In this document: piece after piece, positions 1-12,056 of the stretch
Position numbering within the stretch: the stretch's first letter is position 1
Layout of the letters: every line of letters begins with the position of its first letter
From: Phialocephala subalpina
Taxonomy: Eukaryota; Ascomycota; Leotiomycetes; Helotiales; Mollisiaceae
Direction: 5' to 3'
Length of the DNA: 47,817 nt
Assembly: GCA_900073065.1 (NCBI GenBank)
Contig: FJOG01000001.1
Span: 530,400 to 578,216 of the forward strand
Position numbers and translations under genes: made by a program
The notes under the pieces: generated by a model
Told to the model about the DNA's origin: nothing
Database searches by the model: none
What the model saw: only the letters and a program-made list of their open reading frames with translations

Positions 1-124
1 TTCTTAATATTGCTTTCTTCCCCTGGCCTTCTTTCTACCCTCCTCTTTGACCAAGGTTTCATGAAGCTTGGCTTGGCTAAACCACCTTGCTCGTCTTTCA
101 AAAGGATTATCAACTGAACTCAAC

Positions 125-769
125 ATGACAGGGAGGAAGAAGAAGGGTGGAGGTGCTTCAATCCTCCCAAACACTCCCACCAGCACACTCGGCACAGAGA
201 GTATTACCGACAGCCTCGCCCATCTCAACATCGGTTCCAGCGCCAGCTCCAGCTCAACACAAGGTGTGAATCTGAACGCCAATCAAACCGACATGAAGGG
301 CGAAACGACGAAGAAGAAACAGAAGAAGCCGAAACGCGATATCGTGAAGGATTGGAGCGAATACATTGGGGACGAGAGCAAGCTCGAGAACTGGGCCAGG
401 TTTTGCCGTGATCTTGGATTGGTGGGGGAATTTACTAGCATCAATAAGTGCAGGATCGTAAGCATCACCATTTGCCTACATCAGCACGATCTTCACATCG
501 CCTCTCATCAAAGCTAGAATCGCGCAGAGGCAAGAAGTGCAAGACTGACAAGAATCTTCAAACAGGCCCTCGAACCGATATGGGTCAACATCCGCGACTT
601 CCTCGACGAACGACAAGGGAAAGGGAAGGCAAAGAGATTCCAATCAGAAGGTGCGCTTGCAAAGTACACGATCAAGACTAGGAAGTTCTATCCGAGGGAG
701 AAAGCGAAGGAGGGTGGACCTCTGAGAGCACTACTCGCTCATATCTTCAGTCATCGTGGACATAAATAG
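125..769 (+). CDS. Small orphan protein, copy 1 (W-x4-C-x-DLG domain)
   Basis: Function unknown. Model: exons 125-457 and 566-769, 178 aa. The first 70 residues are Ser/Thr/Lys-rich with a basic run (KKKQKKPKR) that could be a nuclear signal. They are followed by a compact domain: NWARFCRDLG, then a SINKC motif, then WVNIRDFLD and a basic tail. The intron acceptor at 565 is chosen because a CTGAC branch-like site lies about 20 bp upstream and because the resulting join (ALEP) lines up with the join in the neighbouring paralogue (ALKS). An acceptor at 529 also keeps the frame and would add 12 residues. The gene just downstream on the same strand encodes the same domain, so this is a tandem duplicate pair. 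The ATG at 125 is the first in-frame ATG of the open region. Confidence 0.7.
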
Positions 770-1389
770 GGTGAAGGGAATGGGGGGGACATACGCACAA
801 GTAGGGTTCTAAAAGTGCTCCAGAGACTAAGAGAGGGAAGGGGGAATAAAGTCTTCGAGTGGTGTGGGAAGAGTGCGAACAGCAAAAGAACTCGAATGAT
901 CAATGCAAAAACTTCTCATTGCTCGTGAAGCTGAACACAGCTGTGACTATGGGTATATGGTGCTTGAACTTTCTATTAGCGTATATGTTTGAGCTTGGTA
1001 GAAAACAAGAGGGTAGGAGAAGCGAGGTTGCGATTGAGGGCGAACGAGGGGAAATGAGAGGGGCCGTACGTAGGATGAAGCACTTGCTGCTATGCGATTC
1101 TACAAGAAGCATTAGGCGAATGTCGTCGTCTTGCATCGCGAGATCGTGTGTTCAGCCGTTTTCGGAAGTCATTTCCTTTGTTCTTCTTGCCGGTGCGGCT
1201 TCTATTACCTGCCATCGATGATTGCCAGGAACACATGAGGTACCATTTTCTTTGTCCGATCGTGATAATGAATAAGTCAAAAACTAGACCCATACAACTC
1301 ATCACGCAAAACTAATTCAAAAGCTGCTCCAAATATCCACATATCCACCCGAAAAGACCTTCAGCTAGCAAGAGCGCCCCCTCACTCCC
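770..1389. other. Intergenic, no gene seen
   Basis: About 620 bp between the two paralogues. The open frames here lack coding-like composition and convincing starts. No RNA gene or repeat was recognised. Confidence 0.5.
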
Positions 1390-1747
1390 ATGTCACCACC
1401 CCACCAAACCAAGATGTCCCAGGAACAGAAGGAAGAAGATACGAACACAGACCTCAGCACATGCTTCGGCCATCAAAACAAGCTCAAAAACTGGCAGCAA
1501 CTATGCCGCGATCTAGGAGTGAAGAACGCTGAAGAATTTAGTAGCATCACTCAATGCAAAACCGTATGACCTTCTACCACCTCCCAAAATCTCATATCCG
1601 CAATCTCACCATTAACAGGCACTGAAATCAAAACATGTCAATATCTGTGACTTCCGAGACCAAATCAGAGGAGGGGAGAAAGCCACAATCTTCAAGACGG
1701 AAGGAGAACTACCGAGGTACAAAAGGAAGGAGAAGGAGATGTATTGA
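1390..1747 (+). CDS. Small orphan protein, copy 2 (paralogue of 125-769)
   Basis: Function unknown. Model: exons 1390-1563 and 1619-1747, 100 aa; the ATG at 1414 is an alternative start. The intron is 55 bp, with a TTAACAG acceptor. The protein reads NWQQLCRDLG, SITQC, intron, VNICDFRD, then a basic Lys-rich tail, so it matches the neighbour at 125-769 in motif order and in the position and phase of the intron. It lacks the long Ser/Lys-rich N-terminus and the C-terminal extension of copy 1. Conserved residues in both are W, C, DLG, SI-x2-C and the NI-x-DF block. It is either a shortened but functional copy or a decaying duplicate. The frame is intact, so it is annotated as a gene. Confidence 0.6.
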
Positions 1748-1985
1748 AGGGCGCAGGCGAAGAGAGAGGATCCTGTCAGGGCGTTATTGAAGATCATCTC
1801 TTGATGGGAGATGGAGGTTGGTTGGGTGATGGAAACAGCAGGAAGATGGATGCTGCCTTGGTTTATGGAACGAAACTGGTTTAGTGATTGGCCATGGTTC
1901 GGTGTCAGCAGACGGAAAGAAAAGGGGAAATTGCAGGCACCATGTTCTCCATTCTATGGATCTGAAAATCTCTCGTGGTACAAGT

Positions 1986-3382
1986 TTACAGCTTGCGAGG
2001 AGCAATGGCCTACAATCATAAATCAGCGACAATCCCCGAGATATCAAGAATAATATAAGACTCACCTCTGGCGCCTTAACCCAATCACAAAATCCCCCCA
2101 TATTATTCAAATATCCATCCGGCCCCAACCCAATCATCGTATGCGGAAACCCCAAATCTAACGGACTCGCCTTCTCAATATCCTCAATATCCTCCTTTGT
2201 CAACTCAACACTCAACCCCTCAATATTGCTCTTCAACTGTTCCACCGTCCTGCCTCCACAGATCGGGAAAACGTAGGGTGTTTTAGCCATCACGTAAGCG
2301 AGTGCGATGGAGGTTATGGCGGTGGATTTCTTGTTGGCGATTGCTTCGAGGGCTTTGGAGACGGAGAGCTCTTTGGCGGAGGGGGGCATGAAGTTTCGGC
2401 CGTTGGTGGTGGAGGCGCGTTGGGCGTCTGTTTTGAAGTGTCCGGATCCGAGGGCTCCCCAAGGGGCGAGGGCCATACCTTCGCTAAGGGGTGGTGTCAG
2501 ATTTTTCACTGCAGTGAGAGGAAGTAGACACCAGAATGAAAAAAAGTACTTACGAGATTGCCATCGGAATGATTTCTCGTTCAAAATCACGAATCGCGGC
2601 TGACCATTTTCCTTGGTAAACGACGAATTGACGGAGCCCGTGATCTCGGGCGTATTGGTTTGCTTTGGATACGATCCAGGCTGGCGAATCCGAGATGCCC
2701 AAGTAGTGTACTTTCCCCGCAACGACCAGATCGTTCAAAGACTGCATCAACTCCGCAATAGATGTCGTGTGGTCCCACCAGTGGACATACAACTGCACCG
2801 GTCAGCCATGTGCGTTCTTGCGTGGTTTTCTGAGGCTTCGGAGCCATGCTGCCGAGCTTACCAAGTCGATGTAGTCTGTACGAAGATTCTTCAAACTCCA
2901 CTCCACTGAGCTCTTGAGACTCTTCGTGCCGTTCCCACCTGTGTTGACGATGATTTCCTTGTCCCCGAAGCCTGTTCGGTAAGGCGTGGTGTATTTGGTA
3001 GCAATGACCATCTGCTCACGTACCCCACGCTTCTCCATCCATTGCCCGAGAATCTGTTCTGACTGCCCCTTCTGATAATTATTCGCGCTGCAATAGATCA
3101 GCGTTGGAAAGCCAGGGGTGTAGGTAGGACGAACGTATCGATGAAGTTGCCTCCATTCTCATGGAAGGTGTCAAGCATAGCATCTGCCTCTTCACACTTG
3201 CCCATGTGGGCCCTTAAGAAATTAGCTAGTGCTAAAATCTGTCGAGAGGAAGCTTACCATGAATCTCCAAAGTTCATTGCTCCCAGGCATAGAGGGCTGA
3301 CTCTGACTGAAGCGGTTGGGGAGAGGTTGCGGTAGTAACCAAGGCCAGTCTTTGCTGGAGGAGGGGGTGCGAATGCTGCCAT
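1986..3382 (-). CDS. Aldo/keto reductase (aryl-alcohol dehydrogenase / norsolorinic acid reductase-like)
   Basis: NAD(P)H-dependent oxidoreductase of the AKR superfamily. Six exons: 3382-3258, 3212-3135, 3087-2862, 2792-2554, 2483-2066 and 2009-1986, giving 369 aa, the usual length for this subgroup. All phases join cleanly. The catalytic tetrad is visible: Asp67 and Tyr72 in the FIDTANNY block, Lys99 (IATKY) and His147 (YVHWWD). The later GISD and MALAPWG motifs belong to the same barrel. The protein ends AIAPRKL, as in fungal aryl-alcohol dehydrogenase-type AKRs. There is no signal peptide, so it is probably cytosolic. A TATTTATA-like element lies about 100 bp upstream. The substrate cannot be told: relatives act on aryl aldehydes or polyketide intermediates, but no polyketide synthase is in view. 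Confidence 0.9.
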
Positions 3383-4695
3383 TCTGGATTGAGTTGATAG
3401 TGACCGAAGTCGTAGTCTACGAGATGGAGGTAGATAATTATTTGAGAAGTACGAAAGAAGAAGCTTGAGAGGGGGAGAGGGCGTATTTATACCACTATCG
3501 ATACCCTGGTGATCATCTCAGTCGAAGCACAAGTCCATTCCATTTCAAGATCATGCTGGTCAACGGAGGTTAGGTTAACCCCACCCAGTATTTCCAGGAA
3601 ATGGATGCGGTTTGCATCTTGGCTAAAACCGCCCGCATCGTGGGGCTCACACCAGGTGGTGGTGGAATGATTTCAAGTCTCAGATATGTTCGGCCGCAAC
3701 GTTAGCATGCATGTCCATTGTGGTTCGTAAATCTGTATCTGTAATACCCGGGGTGCAGCGCCCGAGTGATATGTTTAAATGCACAACATACCAAAAGCTG
3801 GCAGTGAATGTCAGTCAGCAAGTCCACAAGTAACATCCTCCGCACATGGCGGGTGATTAATCCACCGCGAGTTGTGCTTTGAGCAAAAATATCGACAACT
3901 GCAAGGACGAATAAAACATGTTCCCGAGATTGTTCGGATCGGGGCCATCGAGATCGAGATATGAGCTTGATAACCGGGAAATCCCCACAAGAGGCGGCGA
4001 CACTTCGCTCCGATTCGGTTGATAGATGCCCATCTTCATATGCAACTGAAGAGACACACGGCCGACTGCAACCTGCCGACTTTCTTGTTATCTCCGACTC
4101 GCGCATATACAAGATTGACTTTCGTATCTCTTTAGTTGCGAAAATGCCAAGTTGGTCGTGCGGTGCTGGAGAGAAGGCGGGGTTCTATGACGCCAAGTCG
4201 GCAGGCGGGGATAAGATTCCGAGACCGCAAGGAGCATTTGCTACCTTTCTATCTCAATACGTCCAAAAGCTTCGTGAGTCATTGGGTCCGACATCTTGCA
4301 GCTTGTATTGGAGTCGCAGAAGTGCGTATACCTGGATGTTGAAAGTGCGGTAGGAGGAGGCACGTGGTGAATGCTGCACGCGTTTTGAAGCTGTTCGAGA
4401 ACGCGTTCGAAATGGGAGGACTTTTCTCCATTAATAGAAAGGCGTCTGACAGTATCGAGTAATAGGCATACGAGACCGATTTGGGACTCTGCAGAGTGTG
4501 GCCAATGGTCGTTGCCAGCTTGGTACTTTGTAGGGAAGATGTTGAGAGAGGAAGAAGATGGGACATTGACATGCAGCCTTGCTCGCGAGGCTGACAGAGA
4601 ATCCGCGCTAAATTCGACCCCTGCAAAAATACCGAAGAACTTCAGAAAAAGTTGTATCGAAGACTTGCCCGCATCATCCACGAAATATTTCCACA
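3383..4695. other. Long intergenic region between divergent genes
   Basis: About 1.3 kb between the aldo/keto reductase (-) and utp18 (+). It contains a TATA-like TATTTATA at about 3484-3491 for the reductase and a CACGTG hexamer at 4361-4366 on the utp18 side. Open frames on both strands were inspected and rejected as lacking domain or codon signs of a gene. Confidence 0.5.
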
Positions 4696-6514
4696 ATGCC
4701 CCGCCAACGATCCAAGAAATTGTCGGCCAGCCGGAAAGTTGAAGCTGATCCTGTTGCTGAGGTTCCAACTGCAGAGGAACAGGCCGACAGCGACAATGAA
4801 AGCATCGACATATTGGAGAAAGATGCAGAAGAGGAAGAATTGGACAGACTTGTGCTAGGGGACGGCTTTGGCTTCAAGGCGCAATGGGGCAATGATACGG
4901 AGATGCAGGACGGAGAATCAGAAGGTGAAGGAAACAACGCTGTTTACCAAGATTCTGAGGGTGAACCGGGGCTTGAGGGTGTAGATGATGCGGATGTAAG
5001 AAGACCTATGGGACATTACCAACTAGTGAGACTAATTTTTACAGCTCTTCTTCCTCGATGCAGGACCATCTGGACTTAATACTACCGATTTAATACCTCT
5101 ACCTGCTTCGGACAAGGCAGACGGCGGTGCGGCTTGGGAGGATAGCGACGACGATCGCCTCACAATATCTCTTGCTGGAAATACACGATTGCGAAAGCTT
5201 CGAATCAACGAGGACGAAGACATGGTGAGCGGAAGAGAATACACGAGACGTCTAAGGGCGCAATATGAGCGCCTCAATCCAGTCCCAGAATGGGCACAGC
5301 CTTCTTCAAGACCAGCAAAACGACGTCGAAGGTCGTCTGCGGGTTCCGAATCCTCAGTATCTTCAAATGATATGGACGTCGACGACTCAGACTTGTCAGC
5401 CTTACCTCTGGCGCGCATATTACAGGATGCAGGGTCATTGACCAGGACCCCGCAGAGTGGAACCAAGAAGACTAAGCTTCGTCCAGAGGTTCTCGACATC
5501 CAGCAGACGCGAGCAATCCCTCTTGTTCAACCTTCGTCTATTACTTCTCTCTCCTTCCATCCCGAATATCCAGTTCTGCTATCCTCAGGTCCAGCGTCTA
5601 CACTTTACCTCCATCACATTGCGCCAAACGCGCATCCTACACCCCACCCTCTCCTCACATCCGTACATATTAAGCATACTCCTCTACACACATCCGCCTT
5701 CCTATATCCCCAGGGCGACAAGATAATCTTCTCTGGTAGGCGACGCTACTTCCACACTTGGGACCTGCCATCTGGCACGATTCAAAAAGTCACACGAGTC
5801 TACGGACAAAAGGATGAGCAAAAGAGCATGGAAAAATTCAAGCTCAGTCCATGCGGAAGATACATGGCGCTGGTAGGAACTTCCAAAAAGGGAGGCGGAA
5901 TCATCAACATACTAGACGCGAATACGACCCAATGGGTTGCTTCAATGCGGATAGAAGGCGCGAACGGTATAGCAGATTTTGCCTGGTGGAGCGATGGGAG
6001 CGGTTTGACTGTTGTGAGCAAGGGAGGAGAGGTTGCCGAATGGAGCGTCGAAACACGCTCATATGTGGCACGATGGATTGACGAAGGCTTTGCACCTACT
6101 GTTCTTACATTAGGTGGACCAAATGGGCCAACATCGCTTGGTGGGGATCGATGGGTTGTCATTGGATCTCAGAGCGGAATCGTCAACATTTACGACAGGA
6201 GAAGTTTCGTTACTAGCAAGAACGAAGTCGAGATTCCGGAGAGGCCAAGCCCAAAGAGATCTTTCGACCAATTTACGAAACCTACGAGTTTCCTAGAGAT
6301 CAGTCCAGATGGCCAACTTTTGGCATTCAGCAGCAAGTGGAAGAAAGACGCACTGAGGCTGGTGCATCTTCCTAGCTGCACGGTGTATAGGAATTGGCCT
6401 ACCGACAAGACGCCACTTGGAAAGATCTCGGCTATCGCGTTCGGAAGGCAAAGCGATATGTTGGCTGTGGCTAATGAAGCTGGCAAGATACGCCTATGGG
6501 AGATTCGAAGTTAG
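4696..6514 (+). CDS. utp18: U3 snoRNP protein Utp18 (WD40)
   Basis: Component of the small-subunit processome, required for 18S rRNA maturation in the nucleolus. Model: exons 4696-4995 and 5045-6514 with a 49-bp intron, 589 aa, in the normal range for Utp18. The N-terminal third is acidic and disordered (EKDAEEEELDRL). At the splice join comes the LFFLDAG motif followed by an acidic stretch, then a basic KRRRR patch. The C-terminal half is a WD40 propeller: segments SSLSFHPEYPVLLSSG, KLSPCGRYMALVG, FAWWSDGSGLTVVSKGG and the closing IRLWEIRS are recognisable blades. The start at 4696 has an upstream ACA and is the first ATG of the frame. It is a single-copy housekeeping gene with no unusual feature. 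Confidence 0.92.
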
Positions 6515-7237
6515 TCATGAATTTAACCTTTTGTTACGTCTACCTTTTCCGCGAGGCCTCACTCGTCCATTCTCTTAGCAGCAGTTCCTTTTAATGCATT
6601 ATCAGCCTAGACATTGCTTAATCGGTAATTATCACCTTCGGAACCTAGCGCCGTCCGATCATCAGGATCCAAAGTAAGCACTTGTGAGGCGATATTTTCA
6701 ACAGCCTATGATCATTCCGCGTTCGTATTTCTGAATTTGCAAATGTTGACCAATAGCAGACGCGAGTCCGGACTTCCCAATGAGTTTCAATGTCCCCACT
6801 AAAGCTTATTACCCAACATACCCGCAAGCTTCCAGCTCAAGTCTACTACTGTAAGACTTACAGAAGTTCCATTGGACTCAGGTCATGTCGGCACATCGCG
6901 ACAGTTCCCTAATCTGGGGTAACGCGAGTGCGGCTGATGTCAGCCTACATCCAACCCCAGAGTGGTTTCCCGGTTCAGCGAGTTTAGCGAGTTTAGCGAG
7001 CTTGATCGTCATATGTGGAGTCTTCTGTATCGGCCGGGTATTAGTATTGATACTCTGACTGTGTTGTGTTCAGCGAATCTCTCTTTTATTCGGATGTAGC
7101 AAGTGCCACTCAGCCCTACAGTCATGAGATCCCTTTTATCAAGCCCTTTTTTTCTTTTCTCCTAATGTCCCAAAGTCCATCAAAAACTCGACCTCCTACC
7201 TTCTTCAAGCATTACCAACTCTCTCTAACCATCAATC
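6515..7237. other. Intergenic with short tandem repeat
   Basis: About 720 bp. It holds utp18 3' sequence and the promoter of the adenylation-domain gene. A 9-bp unit AGCGAGTTT is repeated 2.7 times at 6977-7000, and an imperfect inverted repeat (GGCTGATGTCAGCC) lies at about 6931-6944. No gene seen. Confidence 0.55.
6977..7000. repeat. 9-bp minisatellite, 2.7 copies
   Basis: AGCGAGTTT occurs twice followed by AGCGAG, about 240 bp upstream of the adenylation-domain gene. It could be neutral slippage or a repeated binding site. Confidence 0.7.
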
Positions 7238-9124
7238 ATGGGTTCAATATCATTCACAGACCTCTCCCTAGAAGGACAACAGACCGTGCCTCGACCCCGA
7301 ACCACCAAAAACTACGGCCAACGTCTCCTCCCCCAAGTCATCGACGAGACCGCACTCGAAAACCCATCTCTCGTCATCGGCCTGACTGCAAAATCAAGCA
7401 CAACTGGCGAAACGCCATACGAATTTATTCCACTCACTGTCTCACAATTTGCAGATGCCGTTAACCATATGTCTCATTGGCTTGATGGTATTCTTGGGAA
7501 GGATTCGAAACAGGTTATTGGGTTTGTTGGGTTACAAGTAAGTCTCTTTCTTGCAGGCAATGTCCCATTACTCCTGAAACATCCAAATCCACCCCGTGAT
7601 CCATGTACTAACTCAGAGTTTTCTGGTACAGGATTTCAGATACCCAATCCTTGAAGTAGCCGCCATAAAAACAGGCAACATGCTTCTCCTCCCTAGTCCT
7701 CGAAACGCACTATCAAACACACTCCACCTCCTATCCACAACGTCCTGCTCAACAATATTCTACCCCGGAGCAGGAAGTCCAATAGAAACACACGTCAAAG
7801 CCCTCCAGCACCAGCTCGGCTCCGATAAGCTACAACTCCACCCCATCCCCAGCCTCGAAGAAATGATCTCCACAAAGGCAGAGCATTATGAATACAACAA
7901 GACATATGAAGAAGCAAAGAAAGATGTGGTATTGATATTGCATACTTCTGGATCGACAGGAGCTCCCAAACCAATACGCTTGAATAACGCTTACCTCAAG
8001 CGGGCTGATTCGGAACATCTGACTCCAGTTATTGAGGGACGAGTCCATGCCGATCTTAGGAACCTAAAATCACCACTCTACAACGGCTCTCCATTCTTCC
8101 ATCTCAGCGGCATAGCAGTTGCATTTCGAGCACTGTTCGCAGGGATAGCGGTGGTGATTGCCCCCCCAGAAGTCCCTGCGACGCCGAAGGTTGCGTGTGA
8201 TATCGCGAGGAGTATTGAGTTGAAGACCGTTGTGGCGGCGCCGCATGTTGTGGATAGTTTGTTTGCGGAGCATGGGGAGGAACTCAAACGACATTTCCAG
8301 AAGTTGGAGCATGCTATTTGGTTTGGTGGTACGTTCTGCTTTTCTTGATGGTTTGTTAGGGGAGTGGTGTGATTTGGTGTGAATTACGCTGATGAGAGAT
8401 AGGAACATTGGCGCATACGACTGGTGATTGGATCATCGAAAACCTCCCCCACGTCCACCTCTGGCAATTCTACGGCAGCACGGAGATGGCTTGGTTTCCT
8501 ATGTTAGTAGCGCCTAAGACTCACTGGTCATACATGGAATTCCACCCCTCCCTCGGTCCCCATCTCGAACCCCACGACCCCTCTTCCGACCTCCACGAAC
8601 TTGTAGTCCGTCCTCACGCCAATTCTTCACATTCATGGGCAACACCAATCTTCGACATCTTCCCCGAACATAATGAATGGCGTTCCCGCGACCTCTTCAA
8701 ACGCTGCCAAGATCCTGGCTTTGAAAACCTATGGAAGTTTGAAAGTCGGGTAGACGATATTATCATTCTGAATAACGCGTTGAAAGTCAATCCATTACAT
8801 GTGGAGGTTCGGTTACAGAGCCATCCTGTCTTGAAGGGAGCGATGGTATTTGGGGAGGGGAGGGTGAAGTGTGGGATCCTGCTCGAACCTAAAGAAGGAG
8901 TTCAGAAGGAAATTCTGTTGAGAAAGGTATGGAAGGATATTGAGAGGGCGAATGCAGATGTGCCGGAGCATGCGAGGGTTGAGAAGCATTTGGTGGTGGT
9001 TGCGGATGAGGAGAAGCCGTTTGTTAGGGCGAGCAAGGGGACCATTGTTAGAGCTGCGACTGGGAAGTTGTATGAGAGGGAGATTGAGGAGGTTTATGGG
9101 AGAGCGGTGGAGGTAGAGGCTTAG
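7238..9124 (+). CDS. Stand-alone adenylate-forming enzyme (NRPS-like A domain)
   Basis: Activates a carboxylic acid as acyl-AMP. Model: exons 7238-7537, 7632-8328 and 8403-9124, 572 aa. Core motifs are visible: HTSGSTGAPKP near residue 205 (A3, phosphate loop), FYGSTEM near 354 (A5), SRDLF (A7-like), then RVDDIIILNNALKVNP (A8) and SKGTIVR near the C-terminus (A10 region). In fungal NRPS-like enzymes this last motif is normally followed by a carrier domain and a reductase or thioesterase; here the protein stops about 25 residues later, so there is no carrier to load in cis. The product may be released as an acyl-AMP, handed to CoA or loaded on a carrier encoded elsewhere. The motifs look intact, so it is probably active. 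The two genes that follow are a glycosidase and a transporter. Confidence 0.88.
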
Positions 9125-9718
9125 GCACGATTCAATGAGATTTTACGTTCTATCAAGCCGCTGTTCGCAGCGAGCAGCCCGATTACACTTGCCTCTGTAA
9201 GAGGCTAGAAGAGAAGCTCGGTCTTAGGCGTTTACTCTTTCCTTCAGCATTGTCTCTGGCGGATCGAAGGGATTCGTCACTTTAGATTCAAACAAGAGGC
9301 TATCGAGAAAGATGTCGCTGCATCGCCATTTTACTCCTTTCCTGTCTGAGAACCGTATTCGTATTCGTATTCATGATTGCGGAACTTTATTTACGCGCGC
9401 CAATCAACTCAGCTCCCTCTCTTCCCTCACCTCAACCTCATCTCGCATCTCAGCAACCACACATCCATCTTCACGCTCCATCTGATTCTGAACTTTCGAC
9501 GCCTTCCAATATCTTGAAGCTCTTAAGGCCGGCAAGCCGAAACACACGAGAAAGACGCCACAGCCTACGGGATAGGAACCTCACTCACATCCCACCTTCC
9601 GCGCCACGGCACGAAGGTGGAATGAAACACCAATTTCTTCACGGTATATGATCGTACCATAACTTTTAATCAACATTCTCATTTGGTCACTTCCGAGAAT
9701 CGCCTTTTCATTTTCAAC
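9125..9718. other. Intergenic, no gene seen
   Basis: About 590 bp. A hexamer CGTATT-type repeat (three copies of GTATTC) lies at 9355-9372. The Pro/Ser/His-rich frame at 9373-9651 has no recognisable domain and is probably 5' leader of the GH127 gene. Confidence 0.5.
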
Positions 9719-11900
9719 ATGGATTCCTCATATCCCCAAGAAACATTCCACCGAACGACCTTTGAACCCTCCTCATTCTGGGCCAAGCGACGGGCTATCG
9801 TACGCAAGAACACTTTACGCACACAATTGAACATTCTTAAGTCAACAGGGCGATACGATGCTTTTCGTCTGAAATGGCATCCTGCGTATGATGATGGTCA
9901 TAAAGCGCTCTTTTGGGACTCCGATGTTGCGAAGTGGCTGGAAGGAGCGTGCTACTTTCTCGCCGAGGAGGGTGACGAAGAAGAGGATGCTGTGATTGAC
10001 CACGCTGTGAAGGAGTTGGTTGACATGATTAGAAGTGCGCAGTGGAAGGATGGATATCTGAACCTCTTTTTCACTGTTGTGAAACCGGGGCAGAGATTTA
10101 CCAACGTGAGAGATCTACATGAGCTGTGAATCCCCTTCCACTTCAAGACATTCAAGACTGATTGAAATGTAGGTATAATGCAGGGCATCTCATCGAAGCA
10201 GCTTTGTCTCACCAGCAACACTATAAGAATAATCTTCTTCTAGACCCAATGCTCCAATATCTCGAGCTCATTCATGAGAAATTTGGCCCTGGGCCTGAAC
10301 AGCTCCACGGATACCCAGGGCATCCTGAAATGGAGCTTGCTCTTCTGAGGCTTTATGCCCGCACCGGTAATCGTCATGCATACGAACTAGCAAAGTACTT
10401 CGTCACAGAGCGGGGAAACTCTCACGGAGTGCAAGGAAAGCATTTCTATCTCATCGAAGCCCAAAAGCGGGGTGAGAGGCCCTCGGATCGCCCCGATTCC
10501 TGGCCCACAGCAGACTCTTACTGGTACGAGCAAGCCCATAAACCAATCCTGGAGCAAGAAACAATCGAAGGACATTCGGTTCGAGCCATGTATCTCCTGA
10601 CTGCCGTTTCAGATCTTGTTCGTCAATCCCGCATAGTCGAGACGGATCCTACACAGCTTGATGTGTACAAAACTGCTTGCGAACGACTGTGGGACAATAT
10701 GGTCAACAAGAAGATGTATTTCACAGGCGGTATTGGTGCCATTGATCAGTGGGAAGGCTTTGGTATTGACTACTTCCTGCCTCAAAGCACGGACGAAGGA
10801 GGATGCTATGCCGAGACGTGCGCAAGTATCGGCGTCATGATGCTAGCTGAACGAATGCTACAGCTTGATCTCAGCGGAAAATACGCCGATATCATGGAGC
10901 TTGCCCTTTACAATACAGTCCTCGGAGGCATGAGTCAGAACGGCAAGGAGTTCTTGTACGAAAACCACCTTGCTAGCTGCCCCGCAAGACCTTCGAAGAG
11001 GGAGGATTGGTTCGATTGTGCTTGCTGCCCGCCAAACCTCACCAGGACACTTGGAATTCTTAGTGGATATATGTGGTCTTCTACCATCCAGGGGAATGAT
11101 GTGACCATCAGCGTTCATCTATACAGTTCTGCTACTCTGACCTTGGATGTTGGTGGTCAAAAGGTCACGCTAAAGCAAGAGACGAATTGGCCATGGGGAA
11201 GCCCTGTCACTTTCTTTTTGGACGCTCCTTCTTCTGTCAATGTCACCATCAATATGCGTATTCCTGGATGGGCCAAGCCATTCGAGCACGGCATGTTATG
11301 GGAGGTATGATGATCGTGCAAAAGCTTGATATCTGTTAACGAAGCTAGGTCACACCTTCACACTTAAATCCCTTTGGCGGCTTCCAGAAACATTACCTTA
11401 CAATGTCTCCAGGCTACACTTCGAAACTTGGCAAATCACCTATGATGTTGTCTTTCAGTCCAGCATCCTTCGCTCCACGAATGCTCCTACACCACCCCGC
11501 CACCAACCAGAACACTCTAACCATCGCTCGAGGTCCACTCATCTACTGTGCTGAAGATGTCGACAACAATTGGGTCCAGGACCATTTTAAAACTGTCAGC
11601 ATCTCATCAAGCGCGAAGTTCGAAGAAATTATCGAGCAGGATGACATACTTGATGAGAGATATGTCAAGATCATTGTGCCTGGCCTCAGAAGGCTCGATA
11701 CCAGGCTGTACGCCGCGATTGGATACTTTCCCGGGTACGAGGCTGGCTATGAGGACTATCTCGAGAACCAAGAGGTCGATATCAAATTCATACCATATTT
11801 TTATCGGGGCAATAGGGGAGGTAGGGGTCATATGCGGGTTGGGTTCAGGAGGTTGGATCAAGCAGTGAAGTTGCTTGGAGGTGGAACTTGGCGTCCTTGA
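9719..11900 (+). CDS. GH127-type beta-L-arabinofuranosidase (DUF1680)
   Basis: Predicted to remove beta-L-arabinofuranose from arabinosylated glycans. Model: exons 9719-10125, 10173-11304 and 11349-11900, 696 aa, close to fungal GH127 lengths. The (alpha/alpha)6 catalytic domain carries YNAGHLIEAA early and the zinc-cysteine centre: Glu350 and Cys352 in CYAETCAS, and Cys420/Cys421 in DCACCPPN. By family analogy (HypBA1) Cys420 is the nucleophile. A beta-sandwich part follows (TLTIARGPLIYCAEDVDN). The N-terminus (MDSSYPQE) is not a signal peptide, so the enzyme is probably cytosolic. It lies tail-to-tail with an MFS transporter, stops 156 bp apart, which fits uptake and hydrolysis of an arabinoside. 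The third-exon join at 11304/11349 is inferred from phase and the resumed family pattern. Confidence 0.88.
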
Positions 11901-12056
11901 AATACATCGCCACGATATGATATCTTGTTTCTGTGTATGCGAATCTGGTTTCCACCCTCTCGACCCAGATGTTTACTTGAAACTTGCCCCTCTGTGCGAG
12001 AACGTCTACTTTCCTCCCCAATCCTCATCTCCTTCATGCTCAGAATACCCTCCCAG

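Noticed and set aside
859..1221. 120-codon plus-strand frame between the small paralogues
   Set aside because: It lacks an ATG at its start and any domain; the minus strand is equally open.
2307..2603. Plus-strand frame opposite the aldo/keto reductase
   Set aside because: Fully explained as the reverse complement of an exon with clear AKR motifs.
3702..4112. 136-codon minus-strand frame upstream of the aldo/keto reductase
   Set aside because: No recognisable motif and overlapping frames of similar length on both strands; typical random openness.
4241..4768. 175-codon minus-strand frame overlapping the utp18 start
   Set aside because: No domain, no splice partners, and it overlaps the promoter and first codons of a clear gene.
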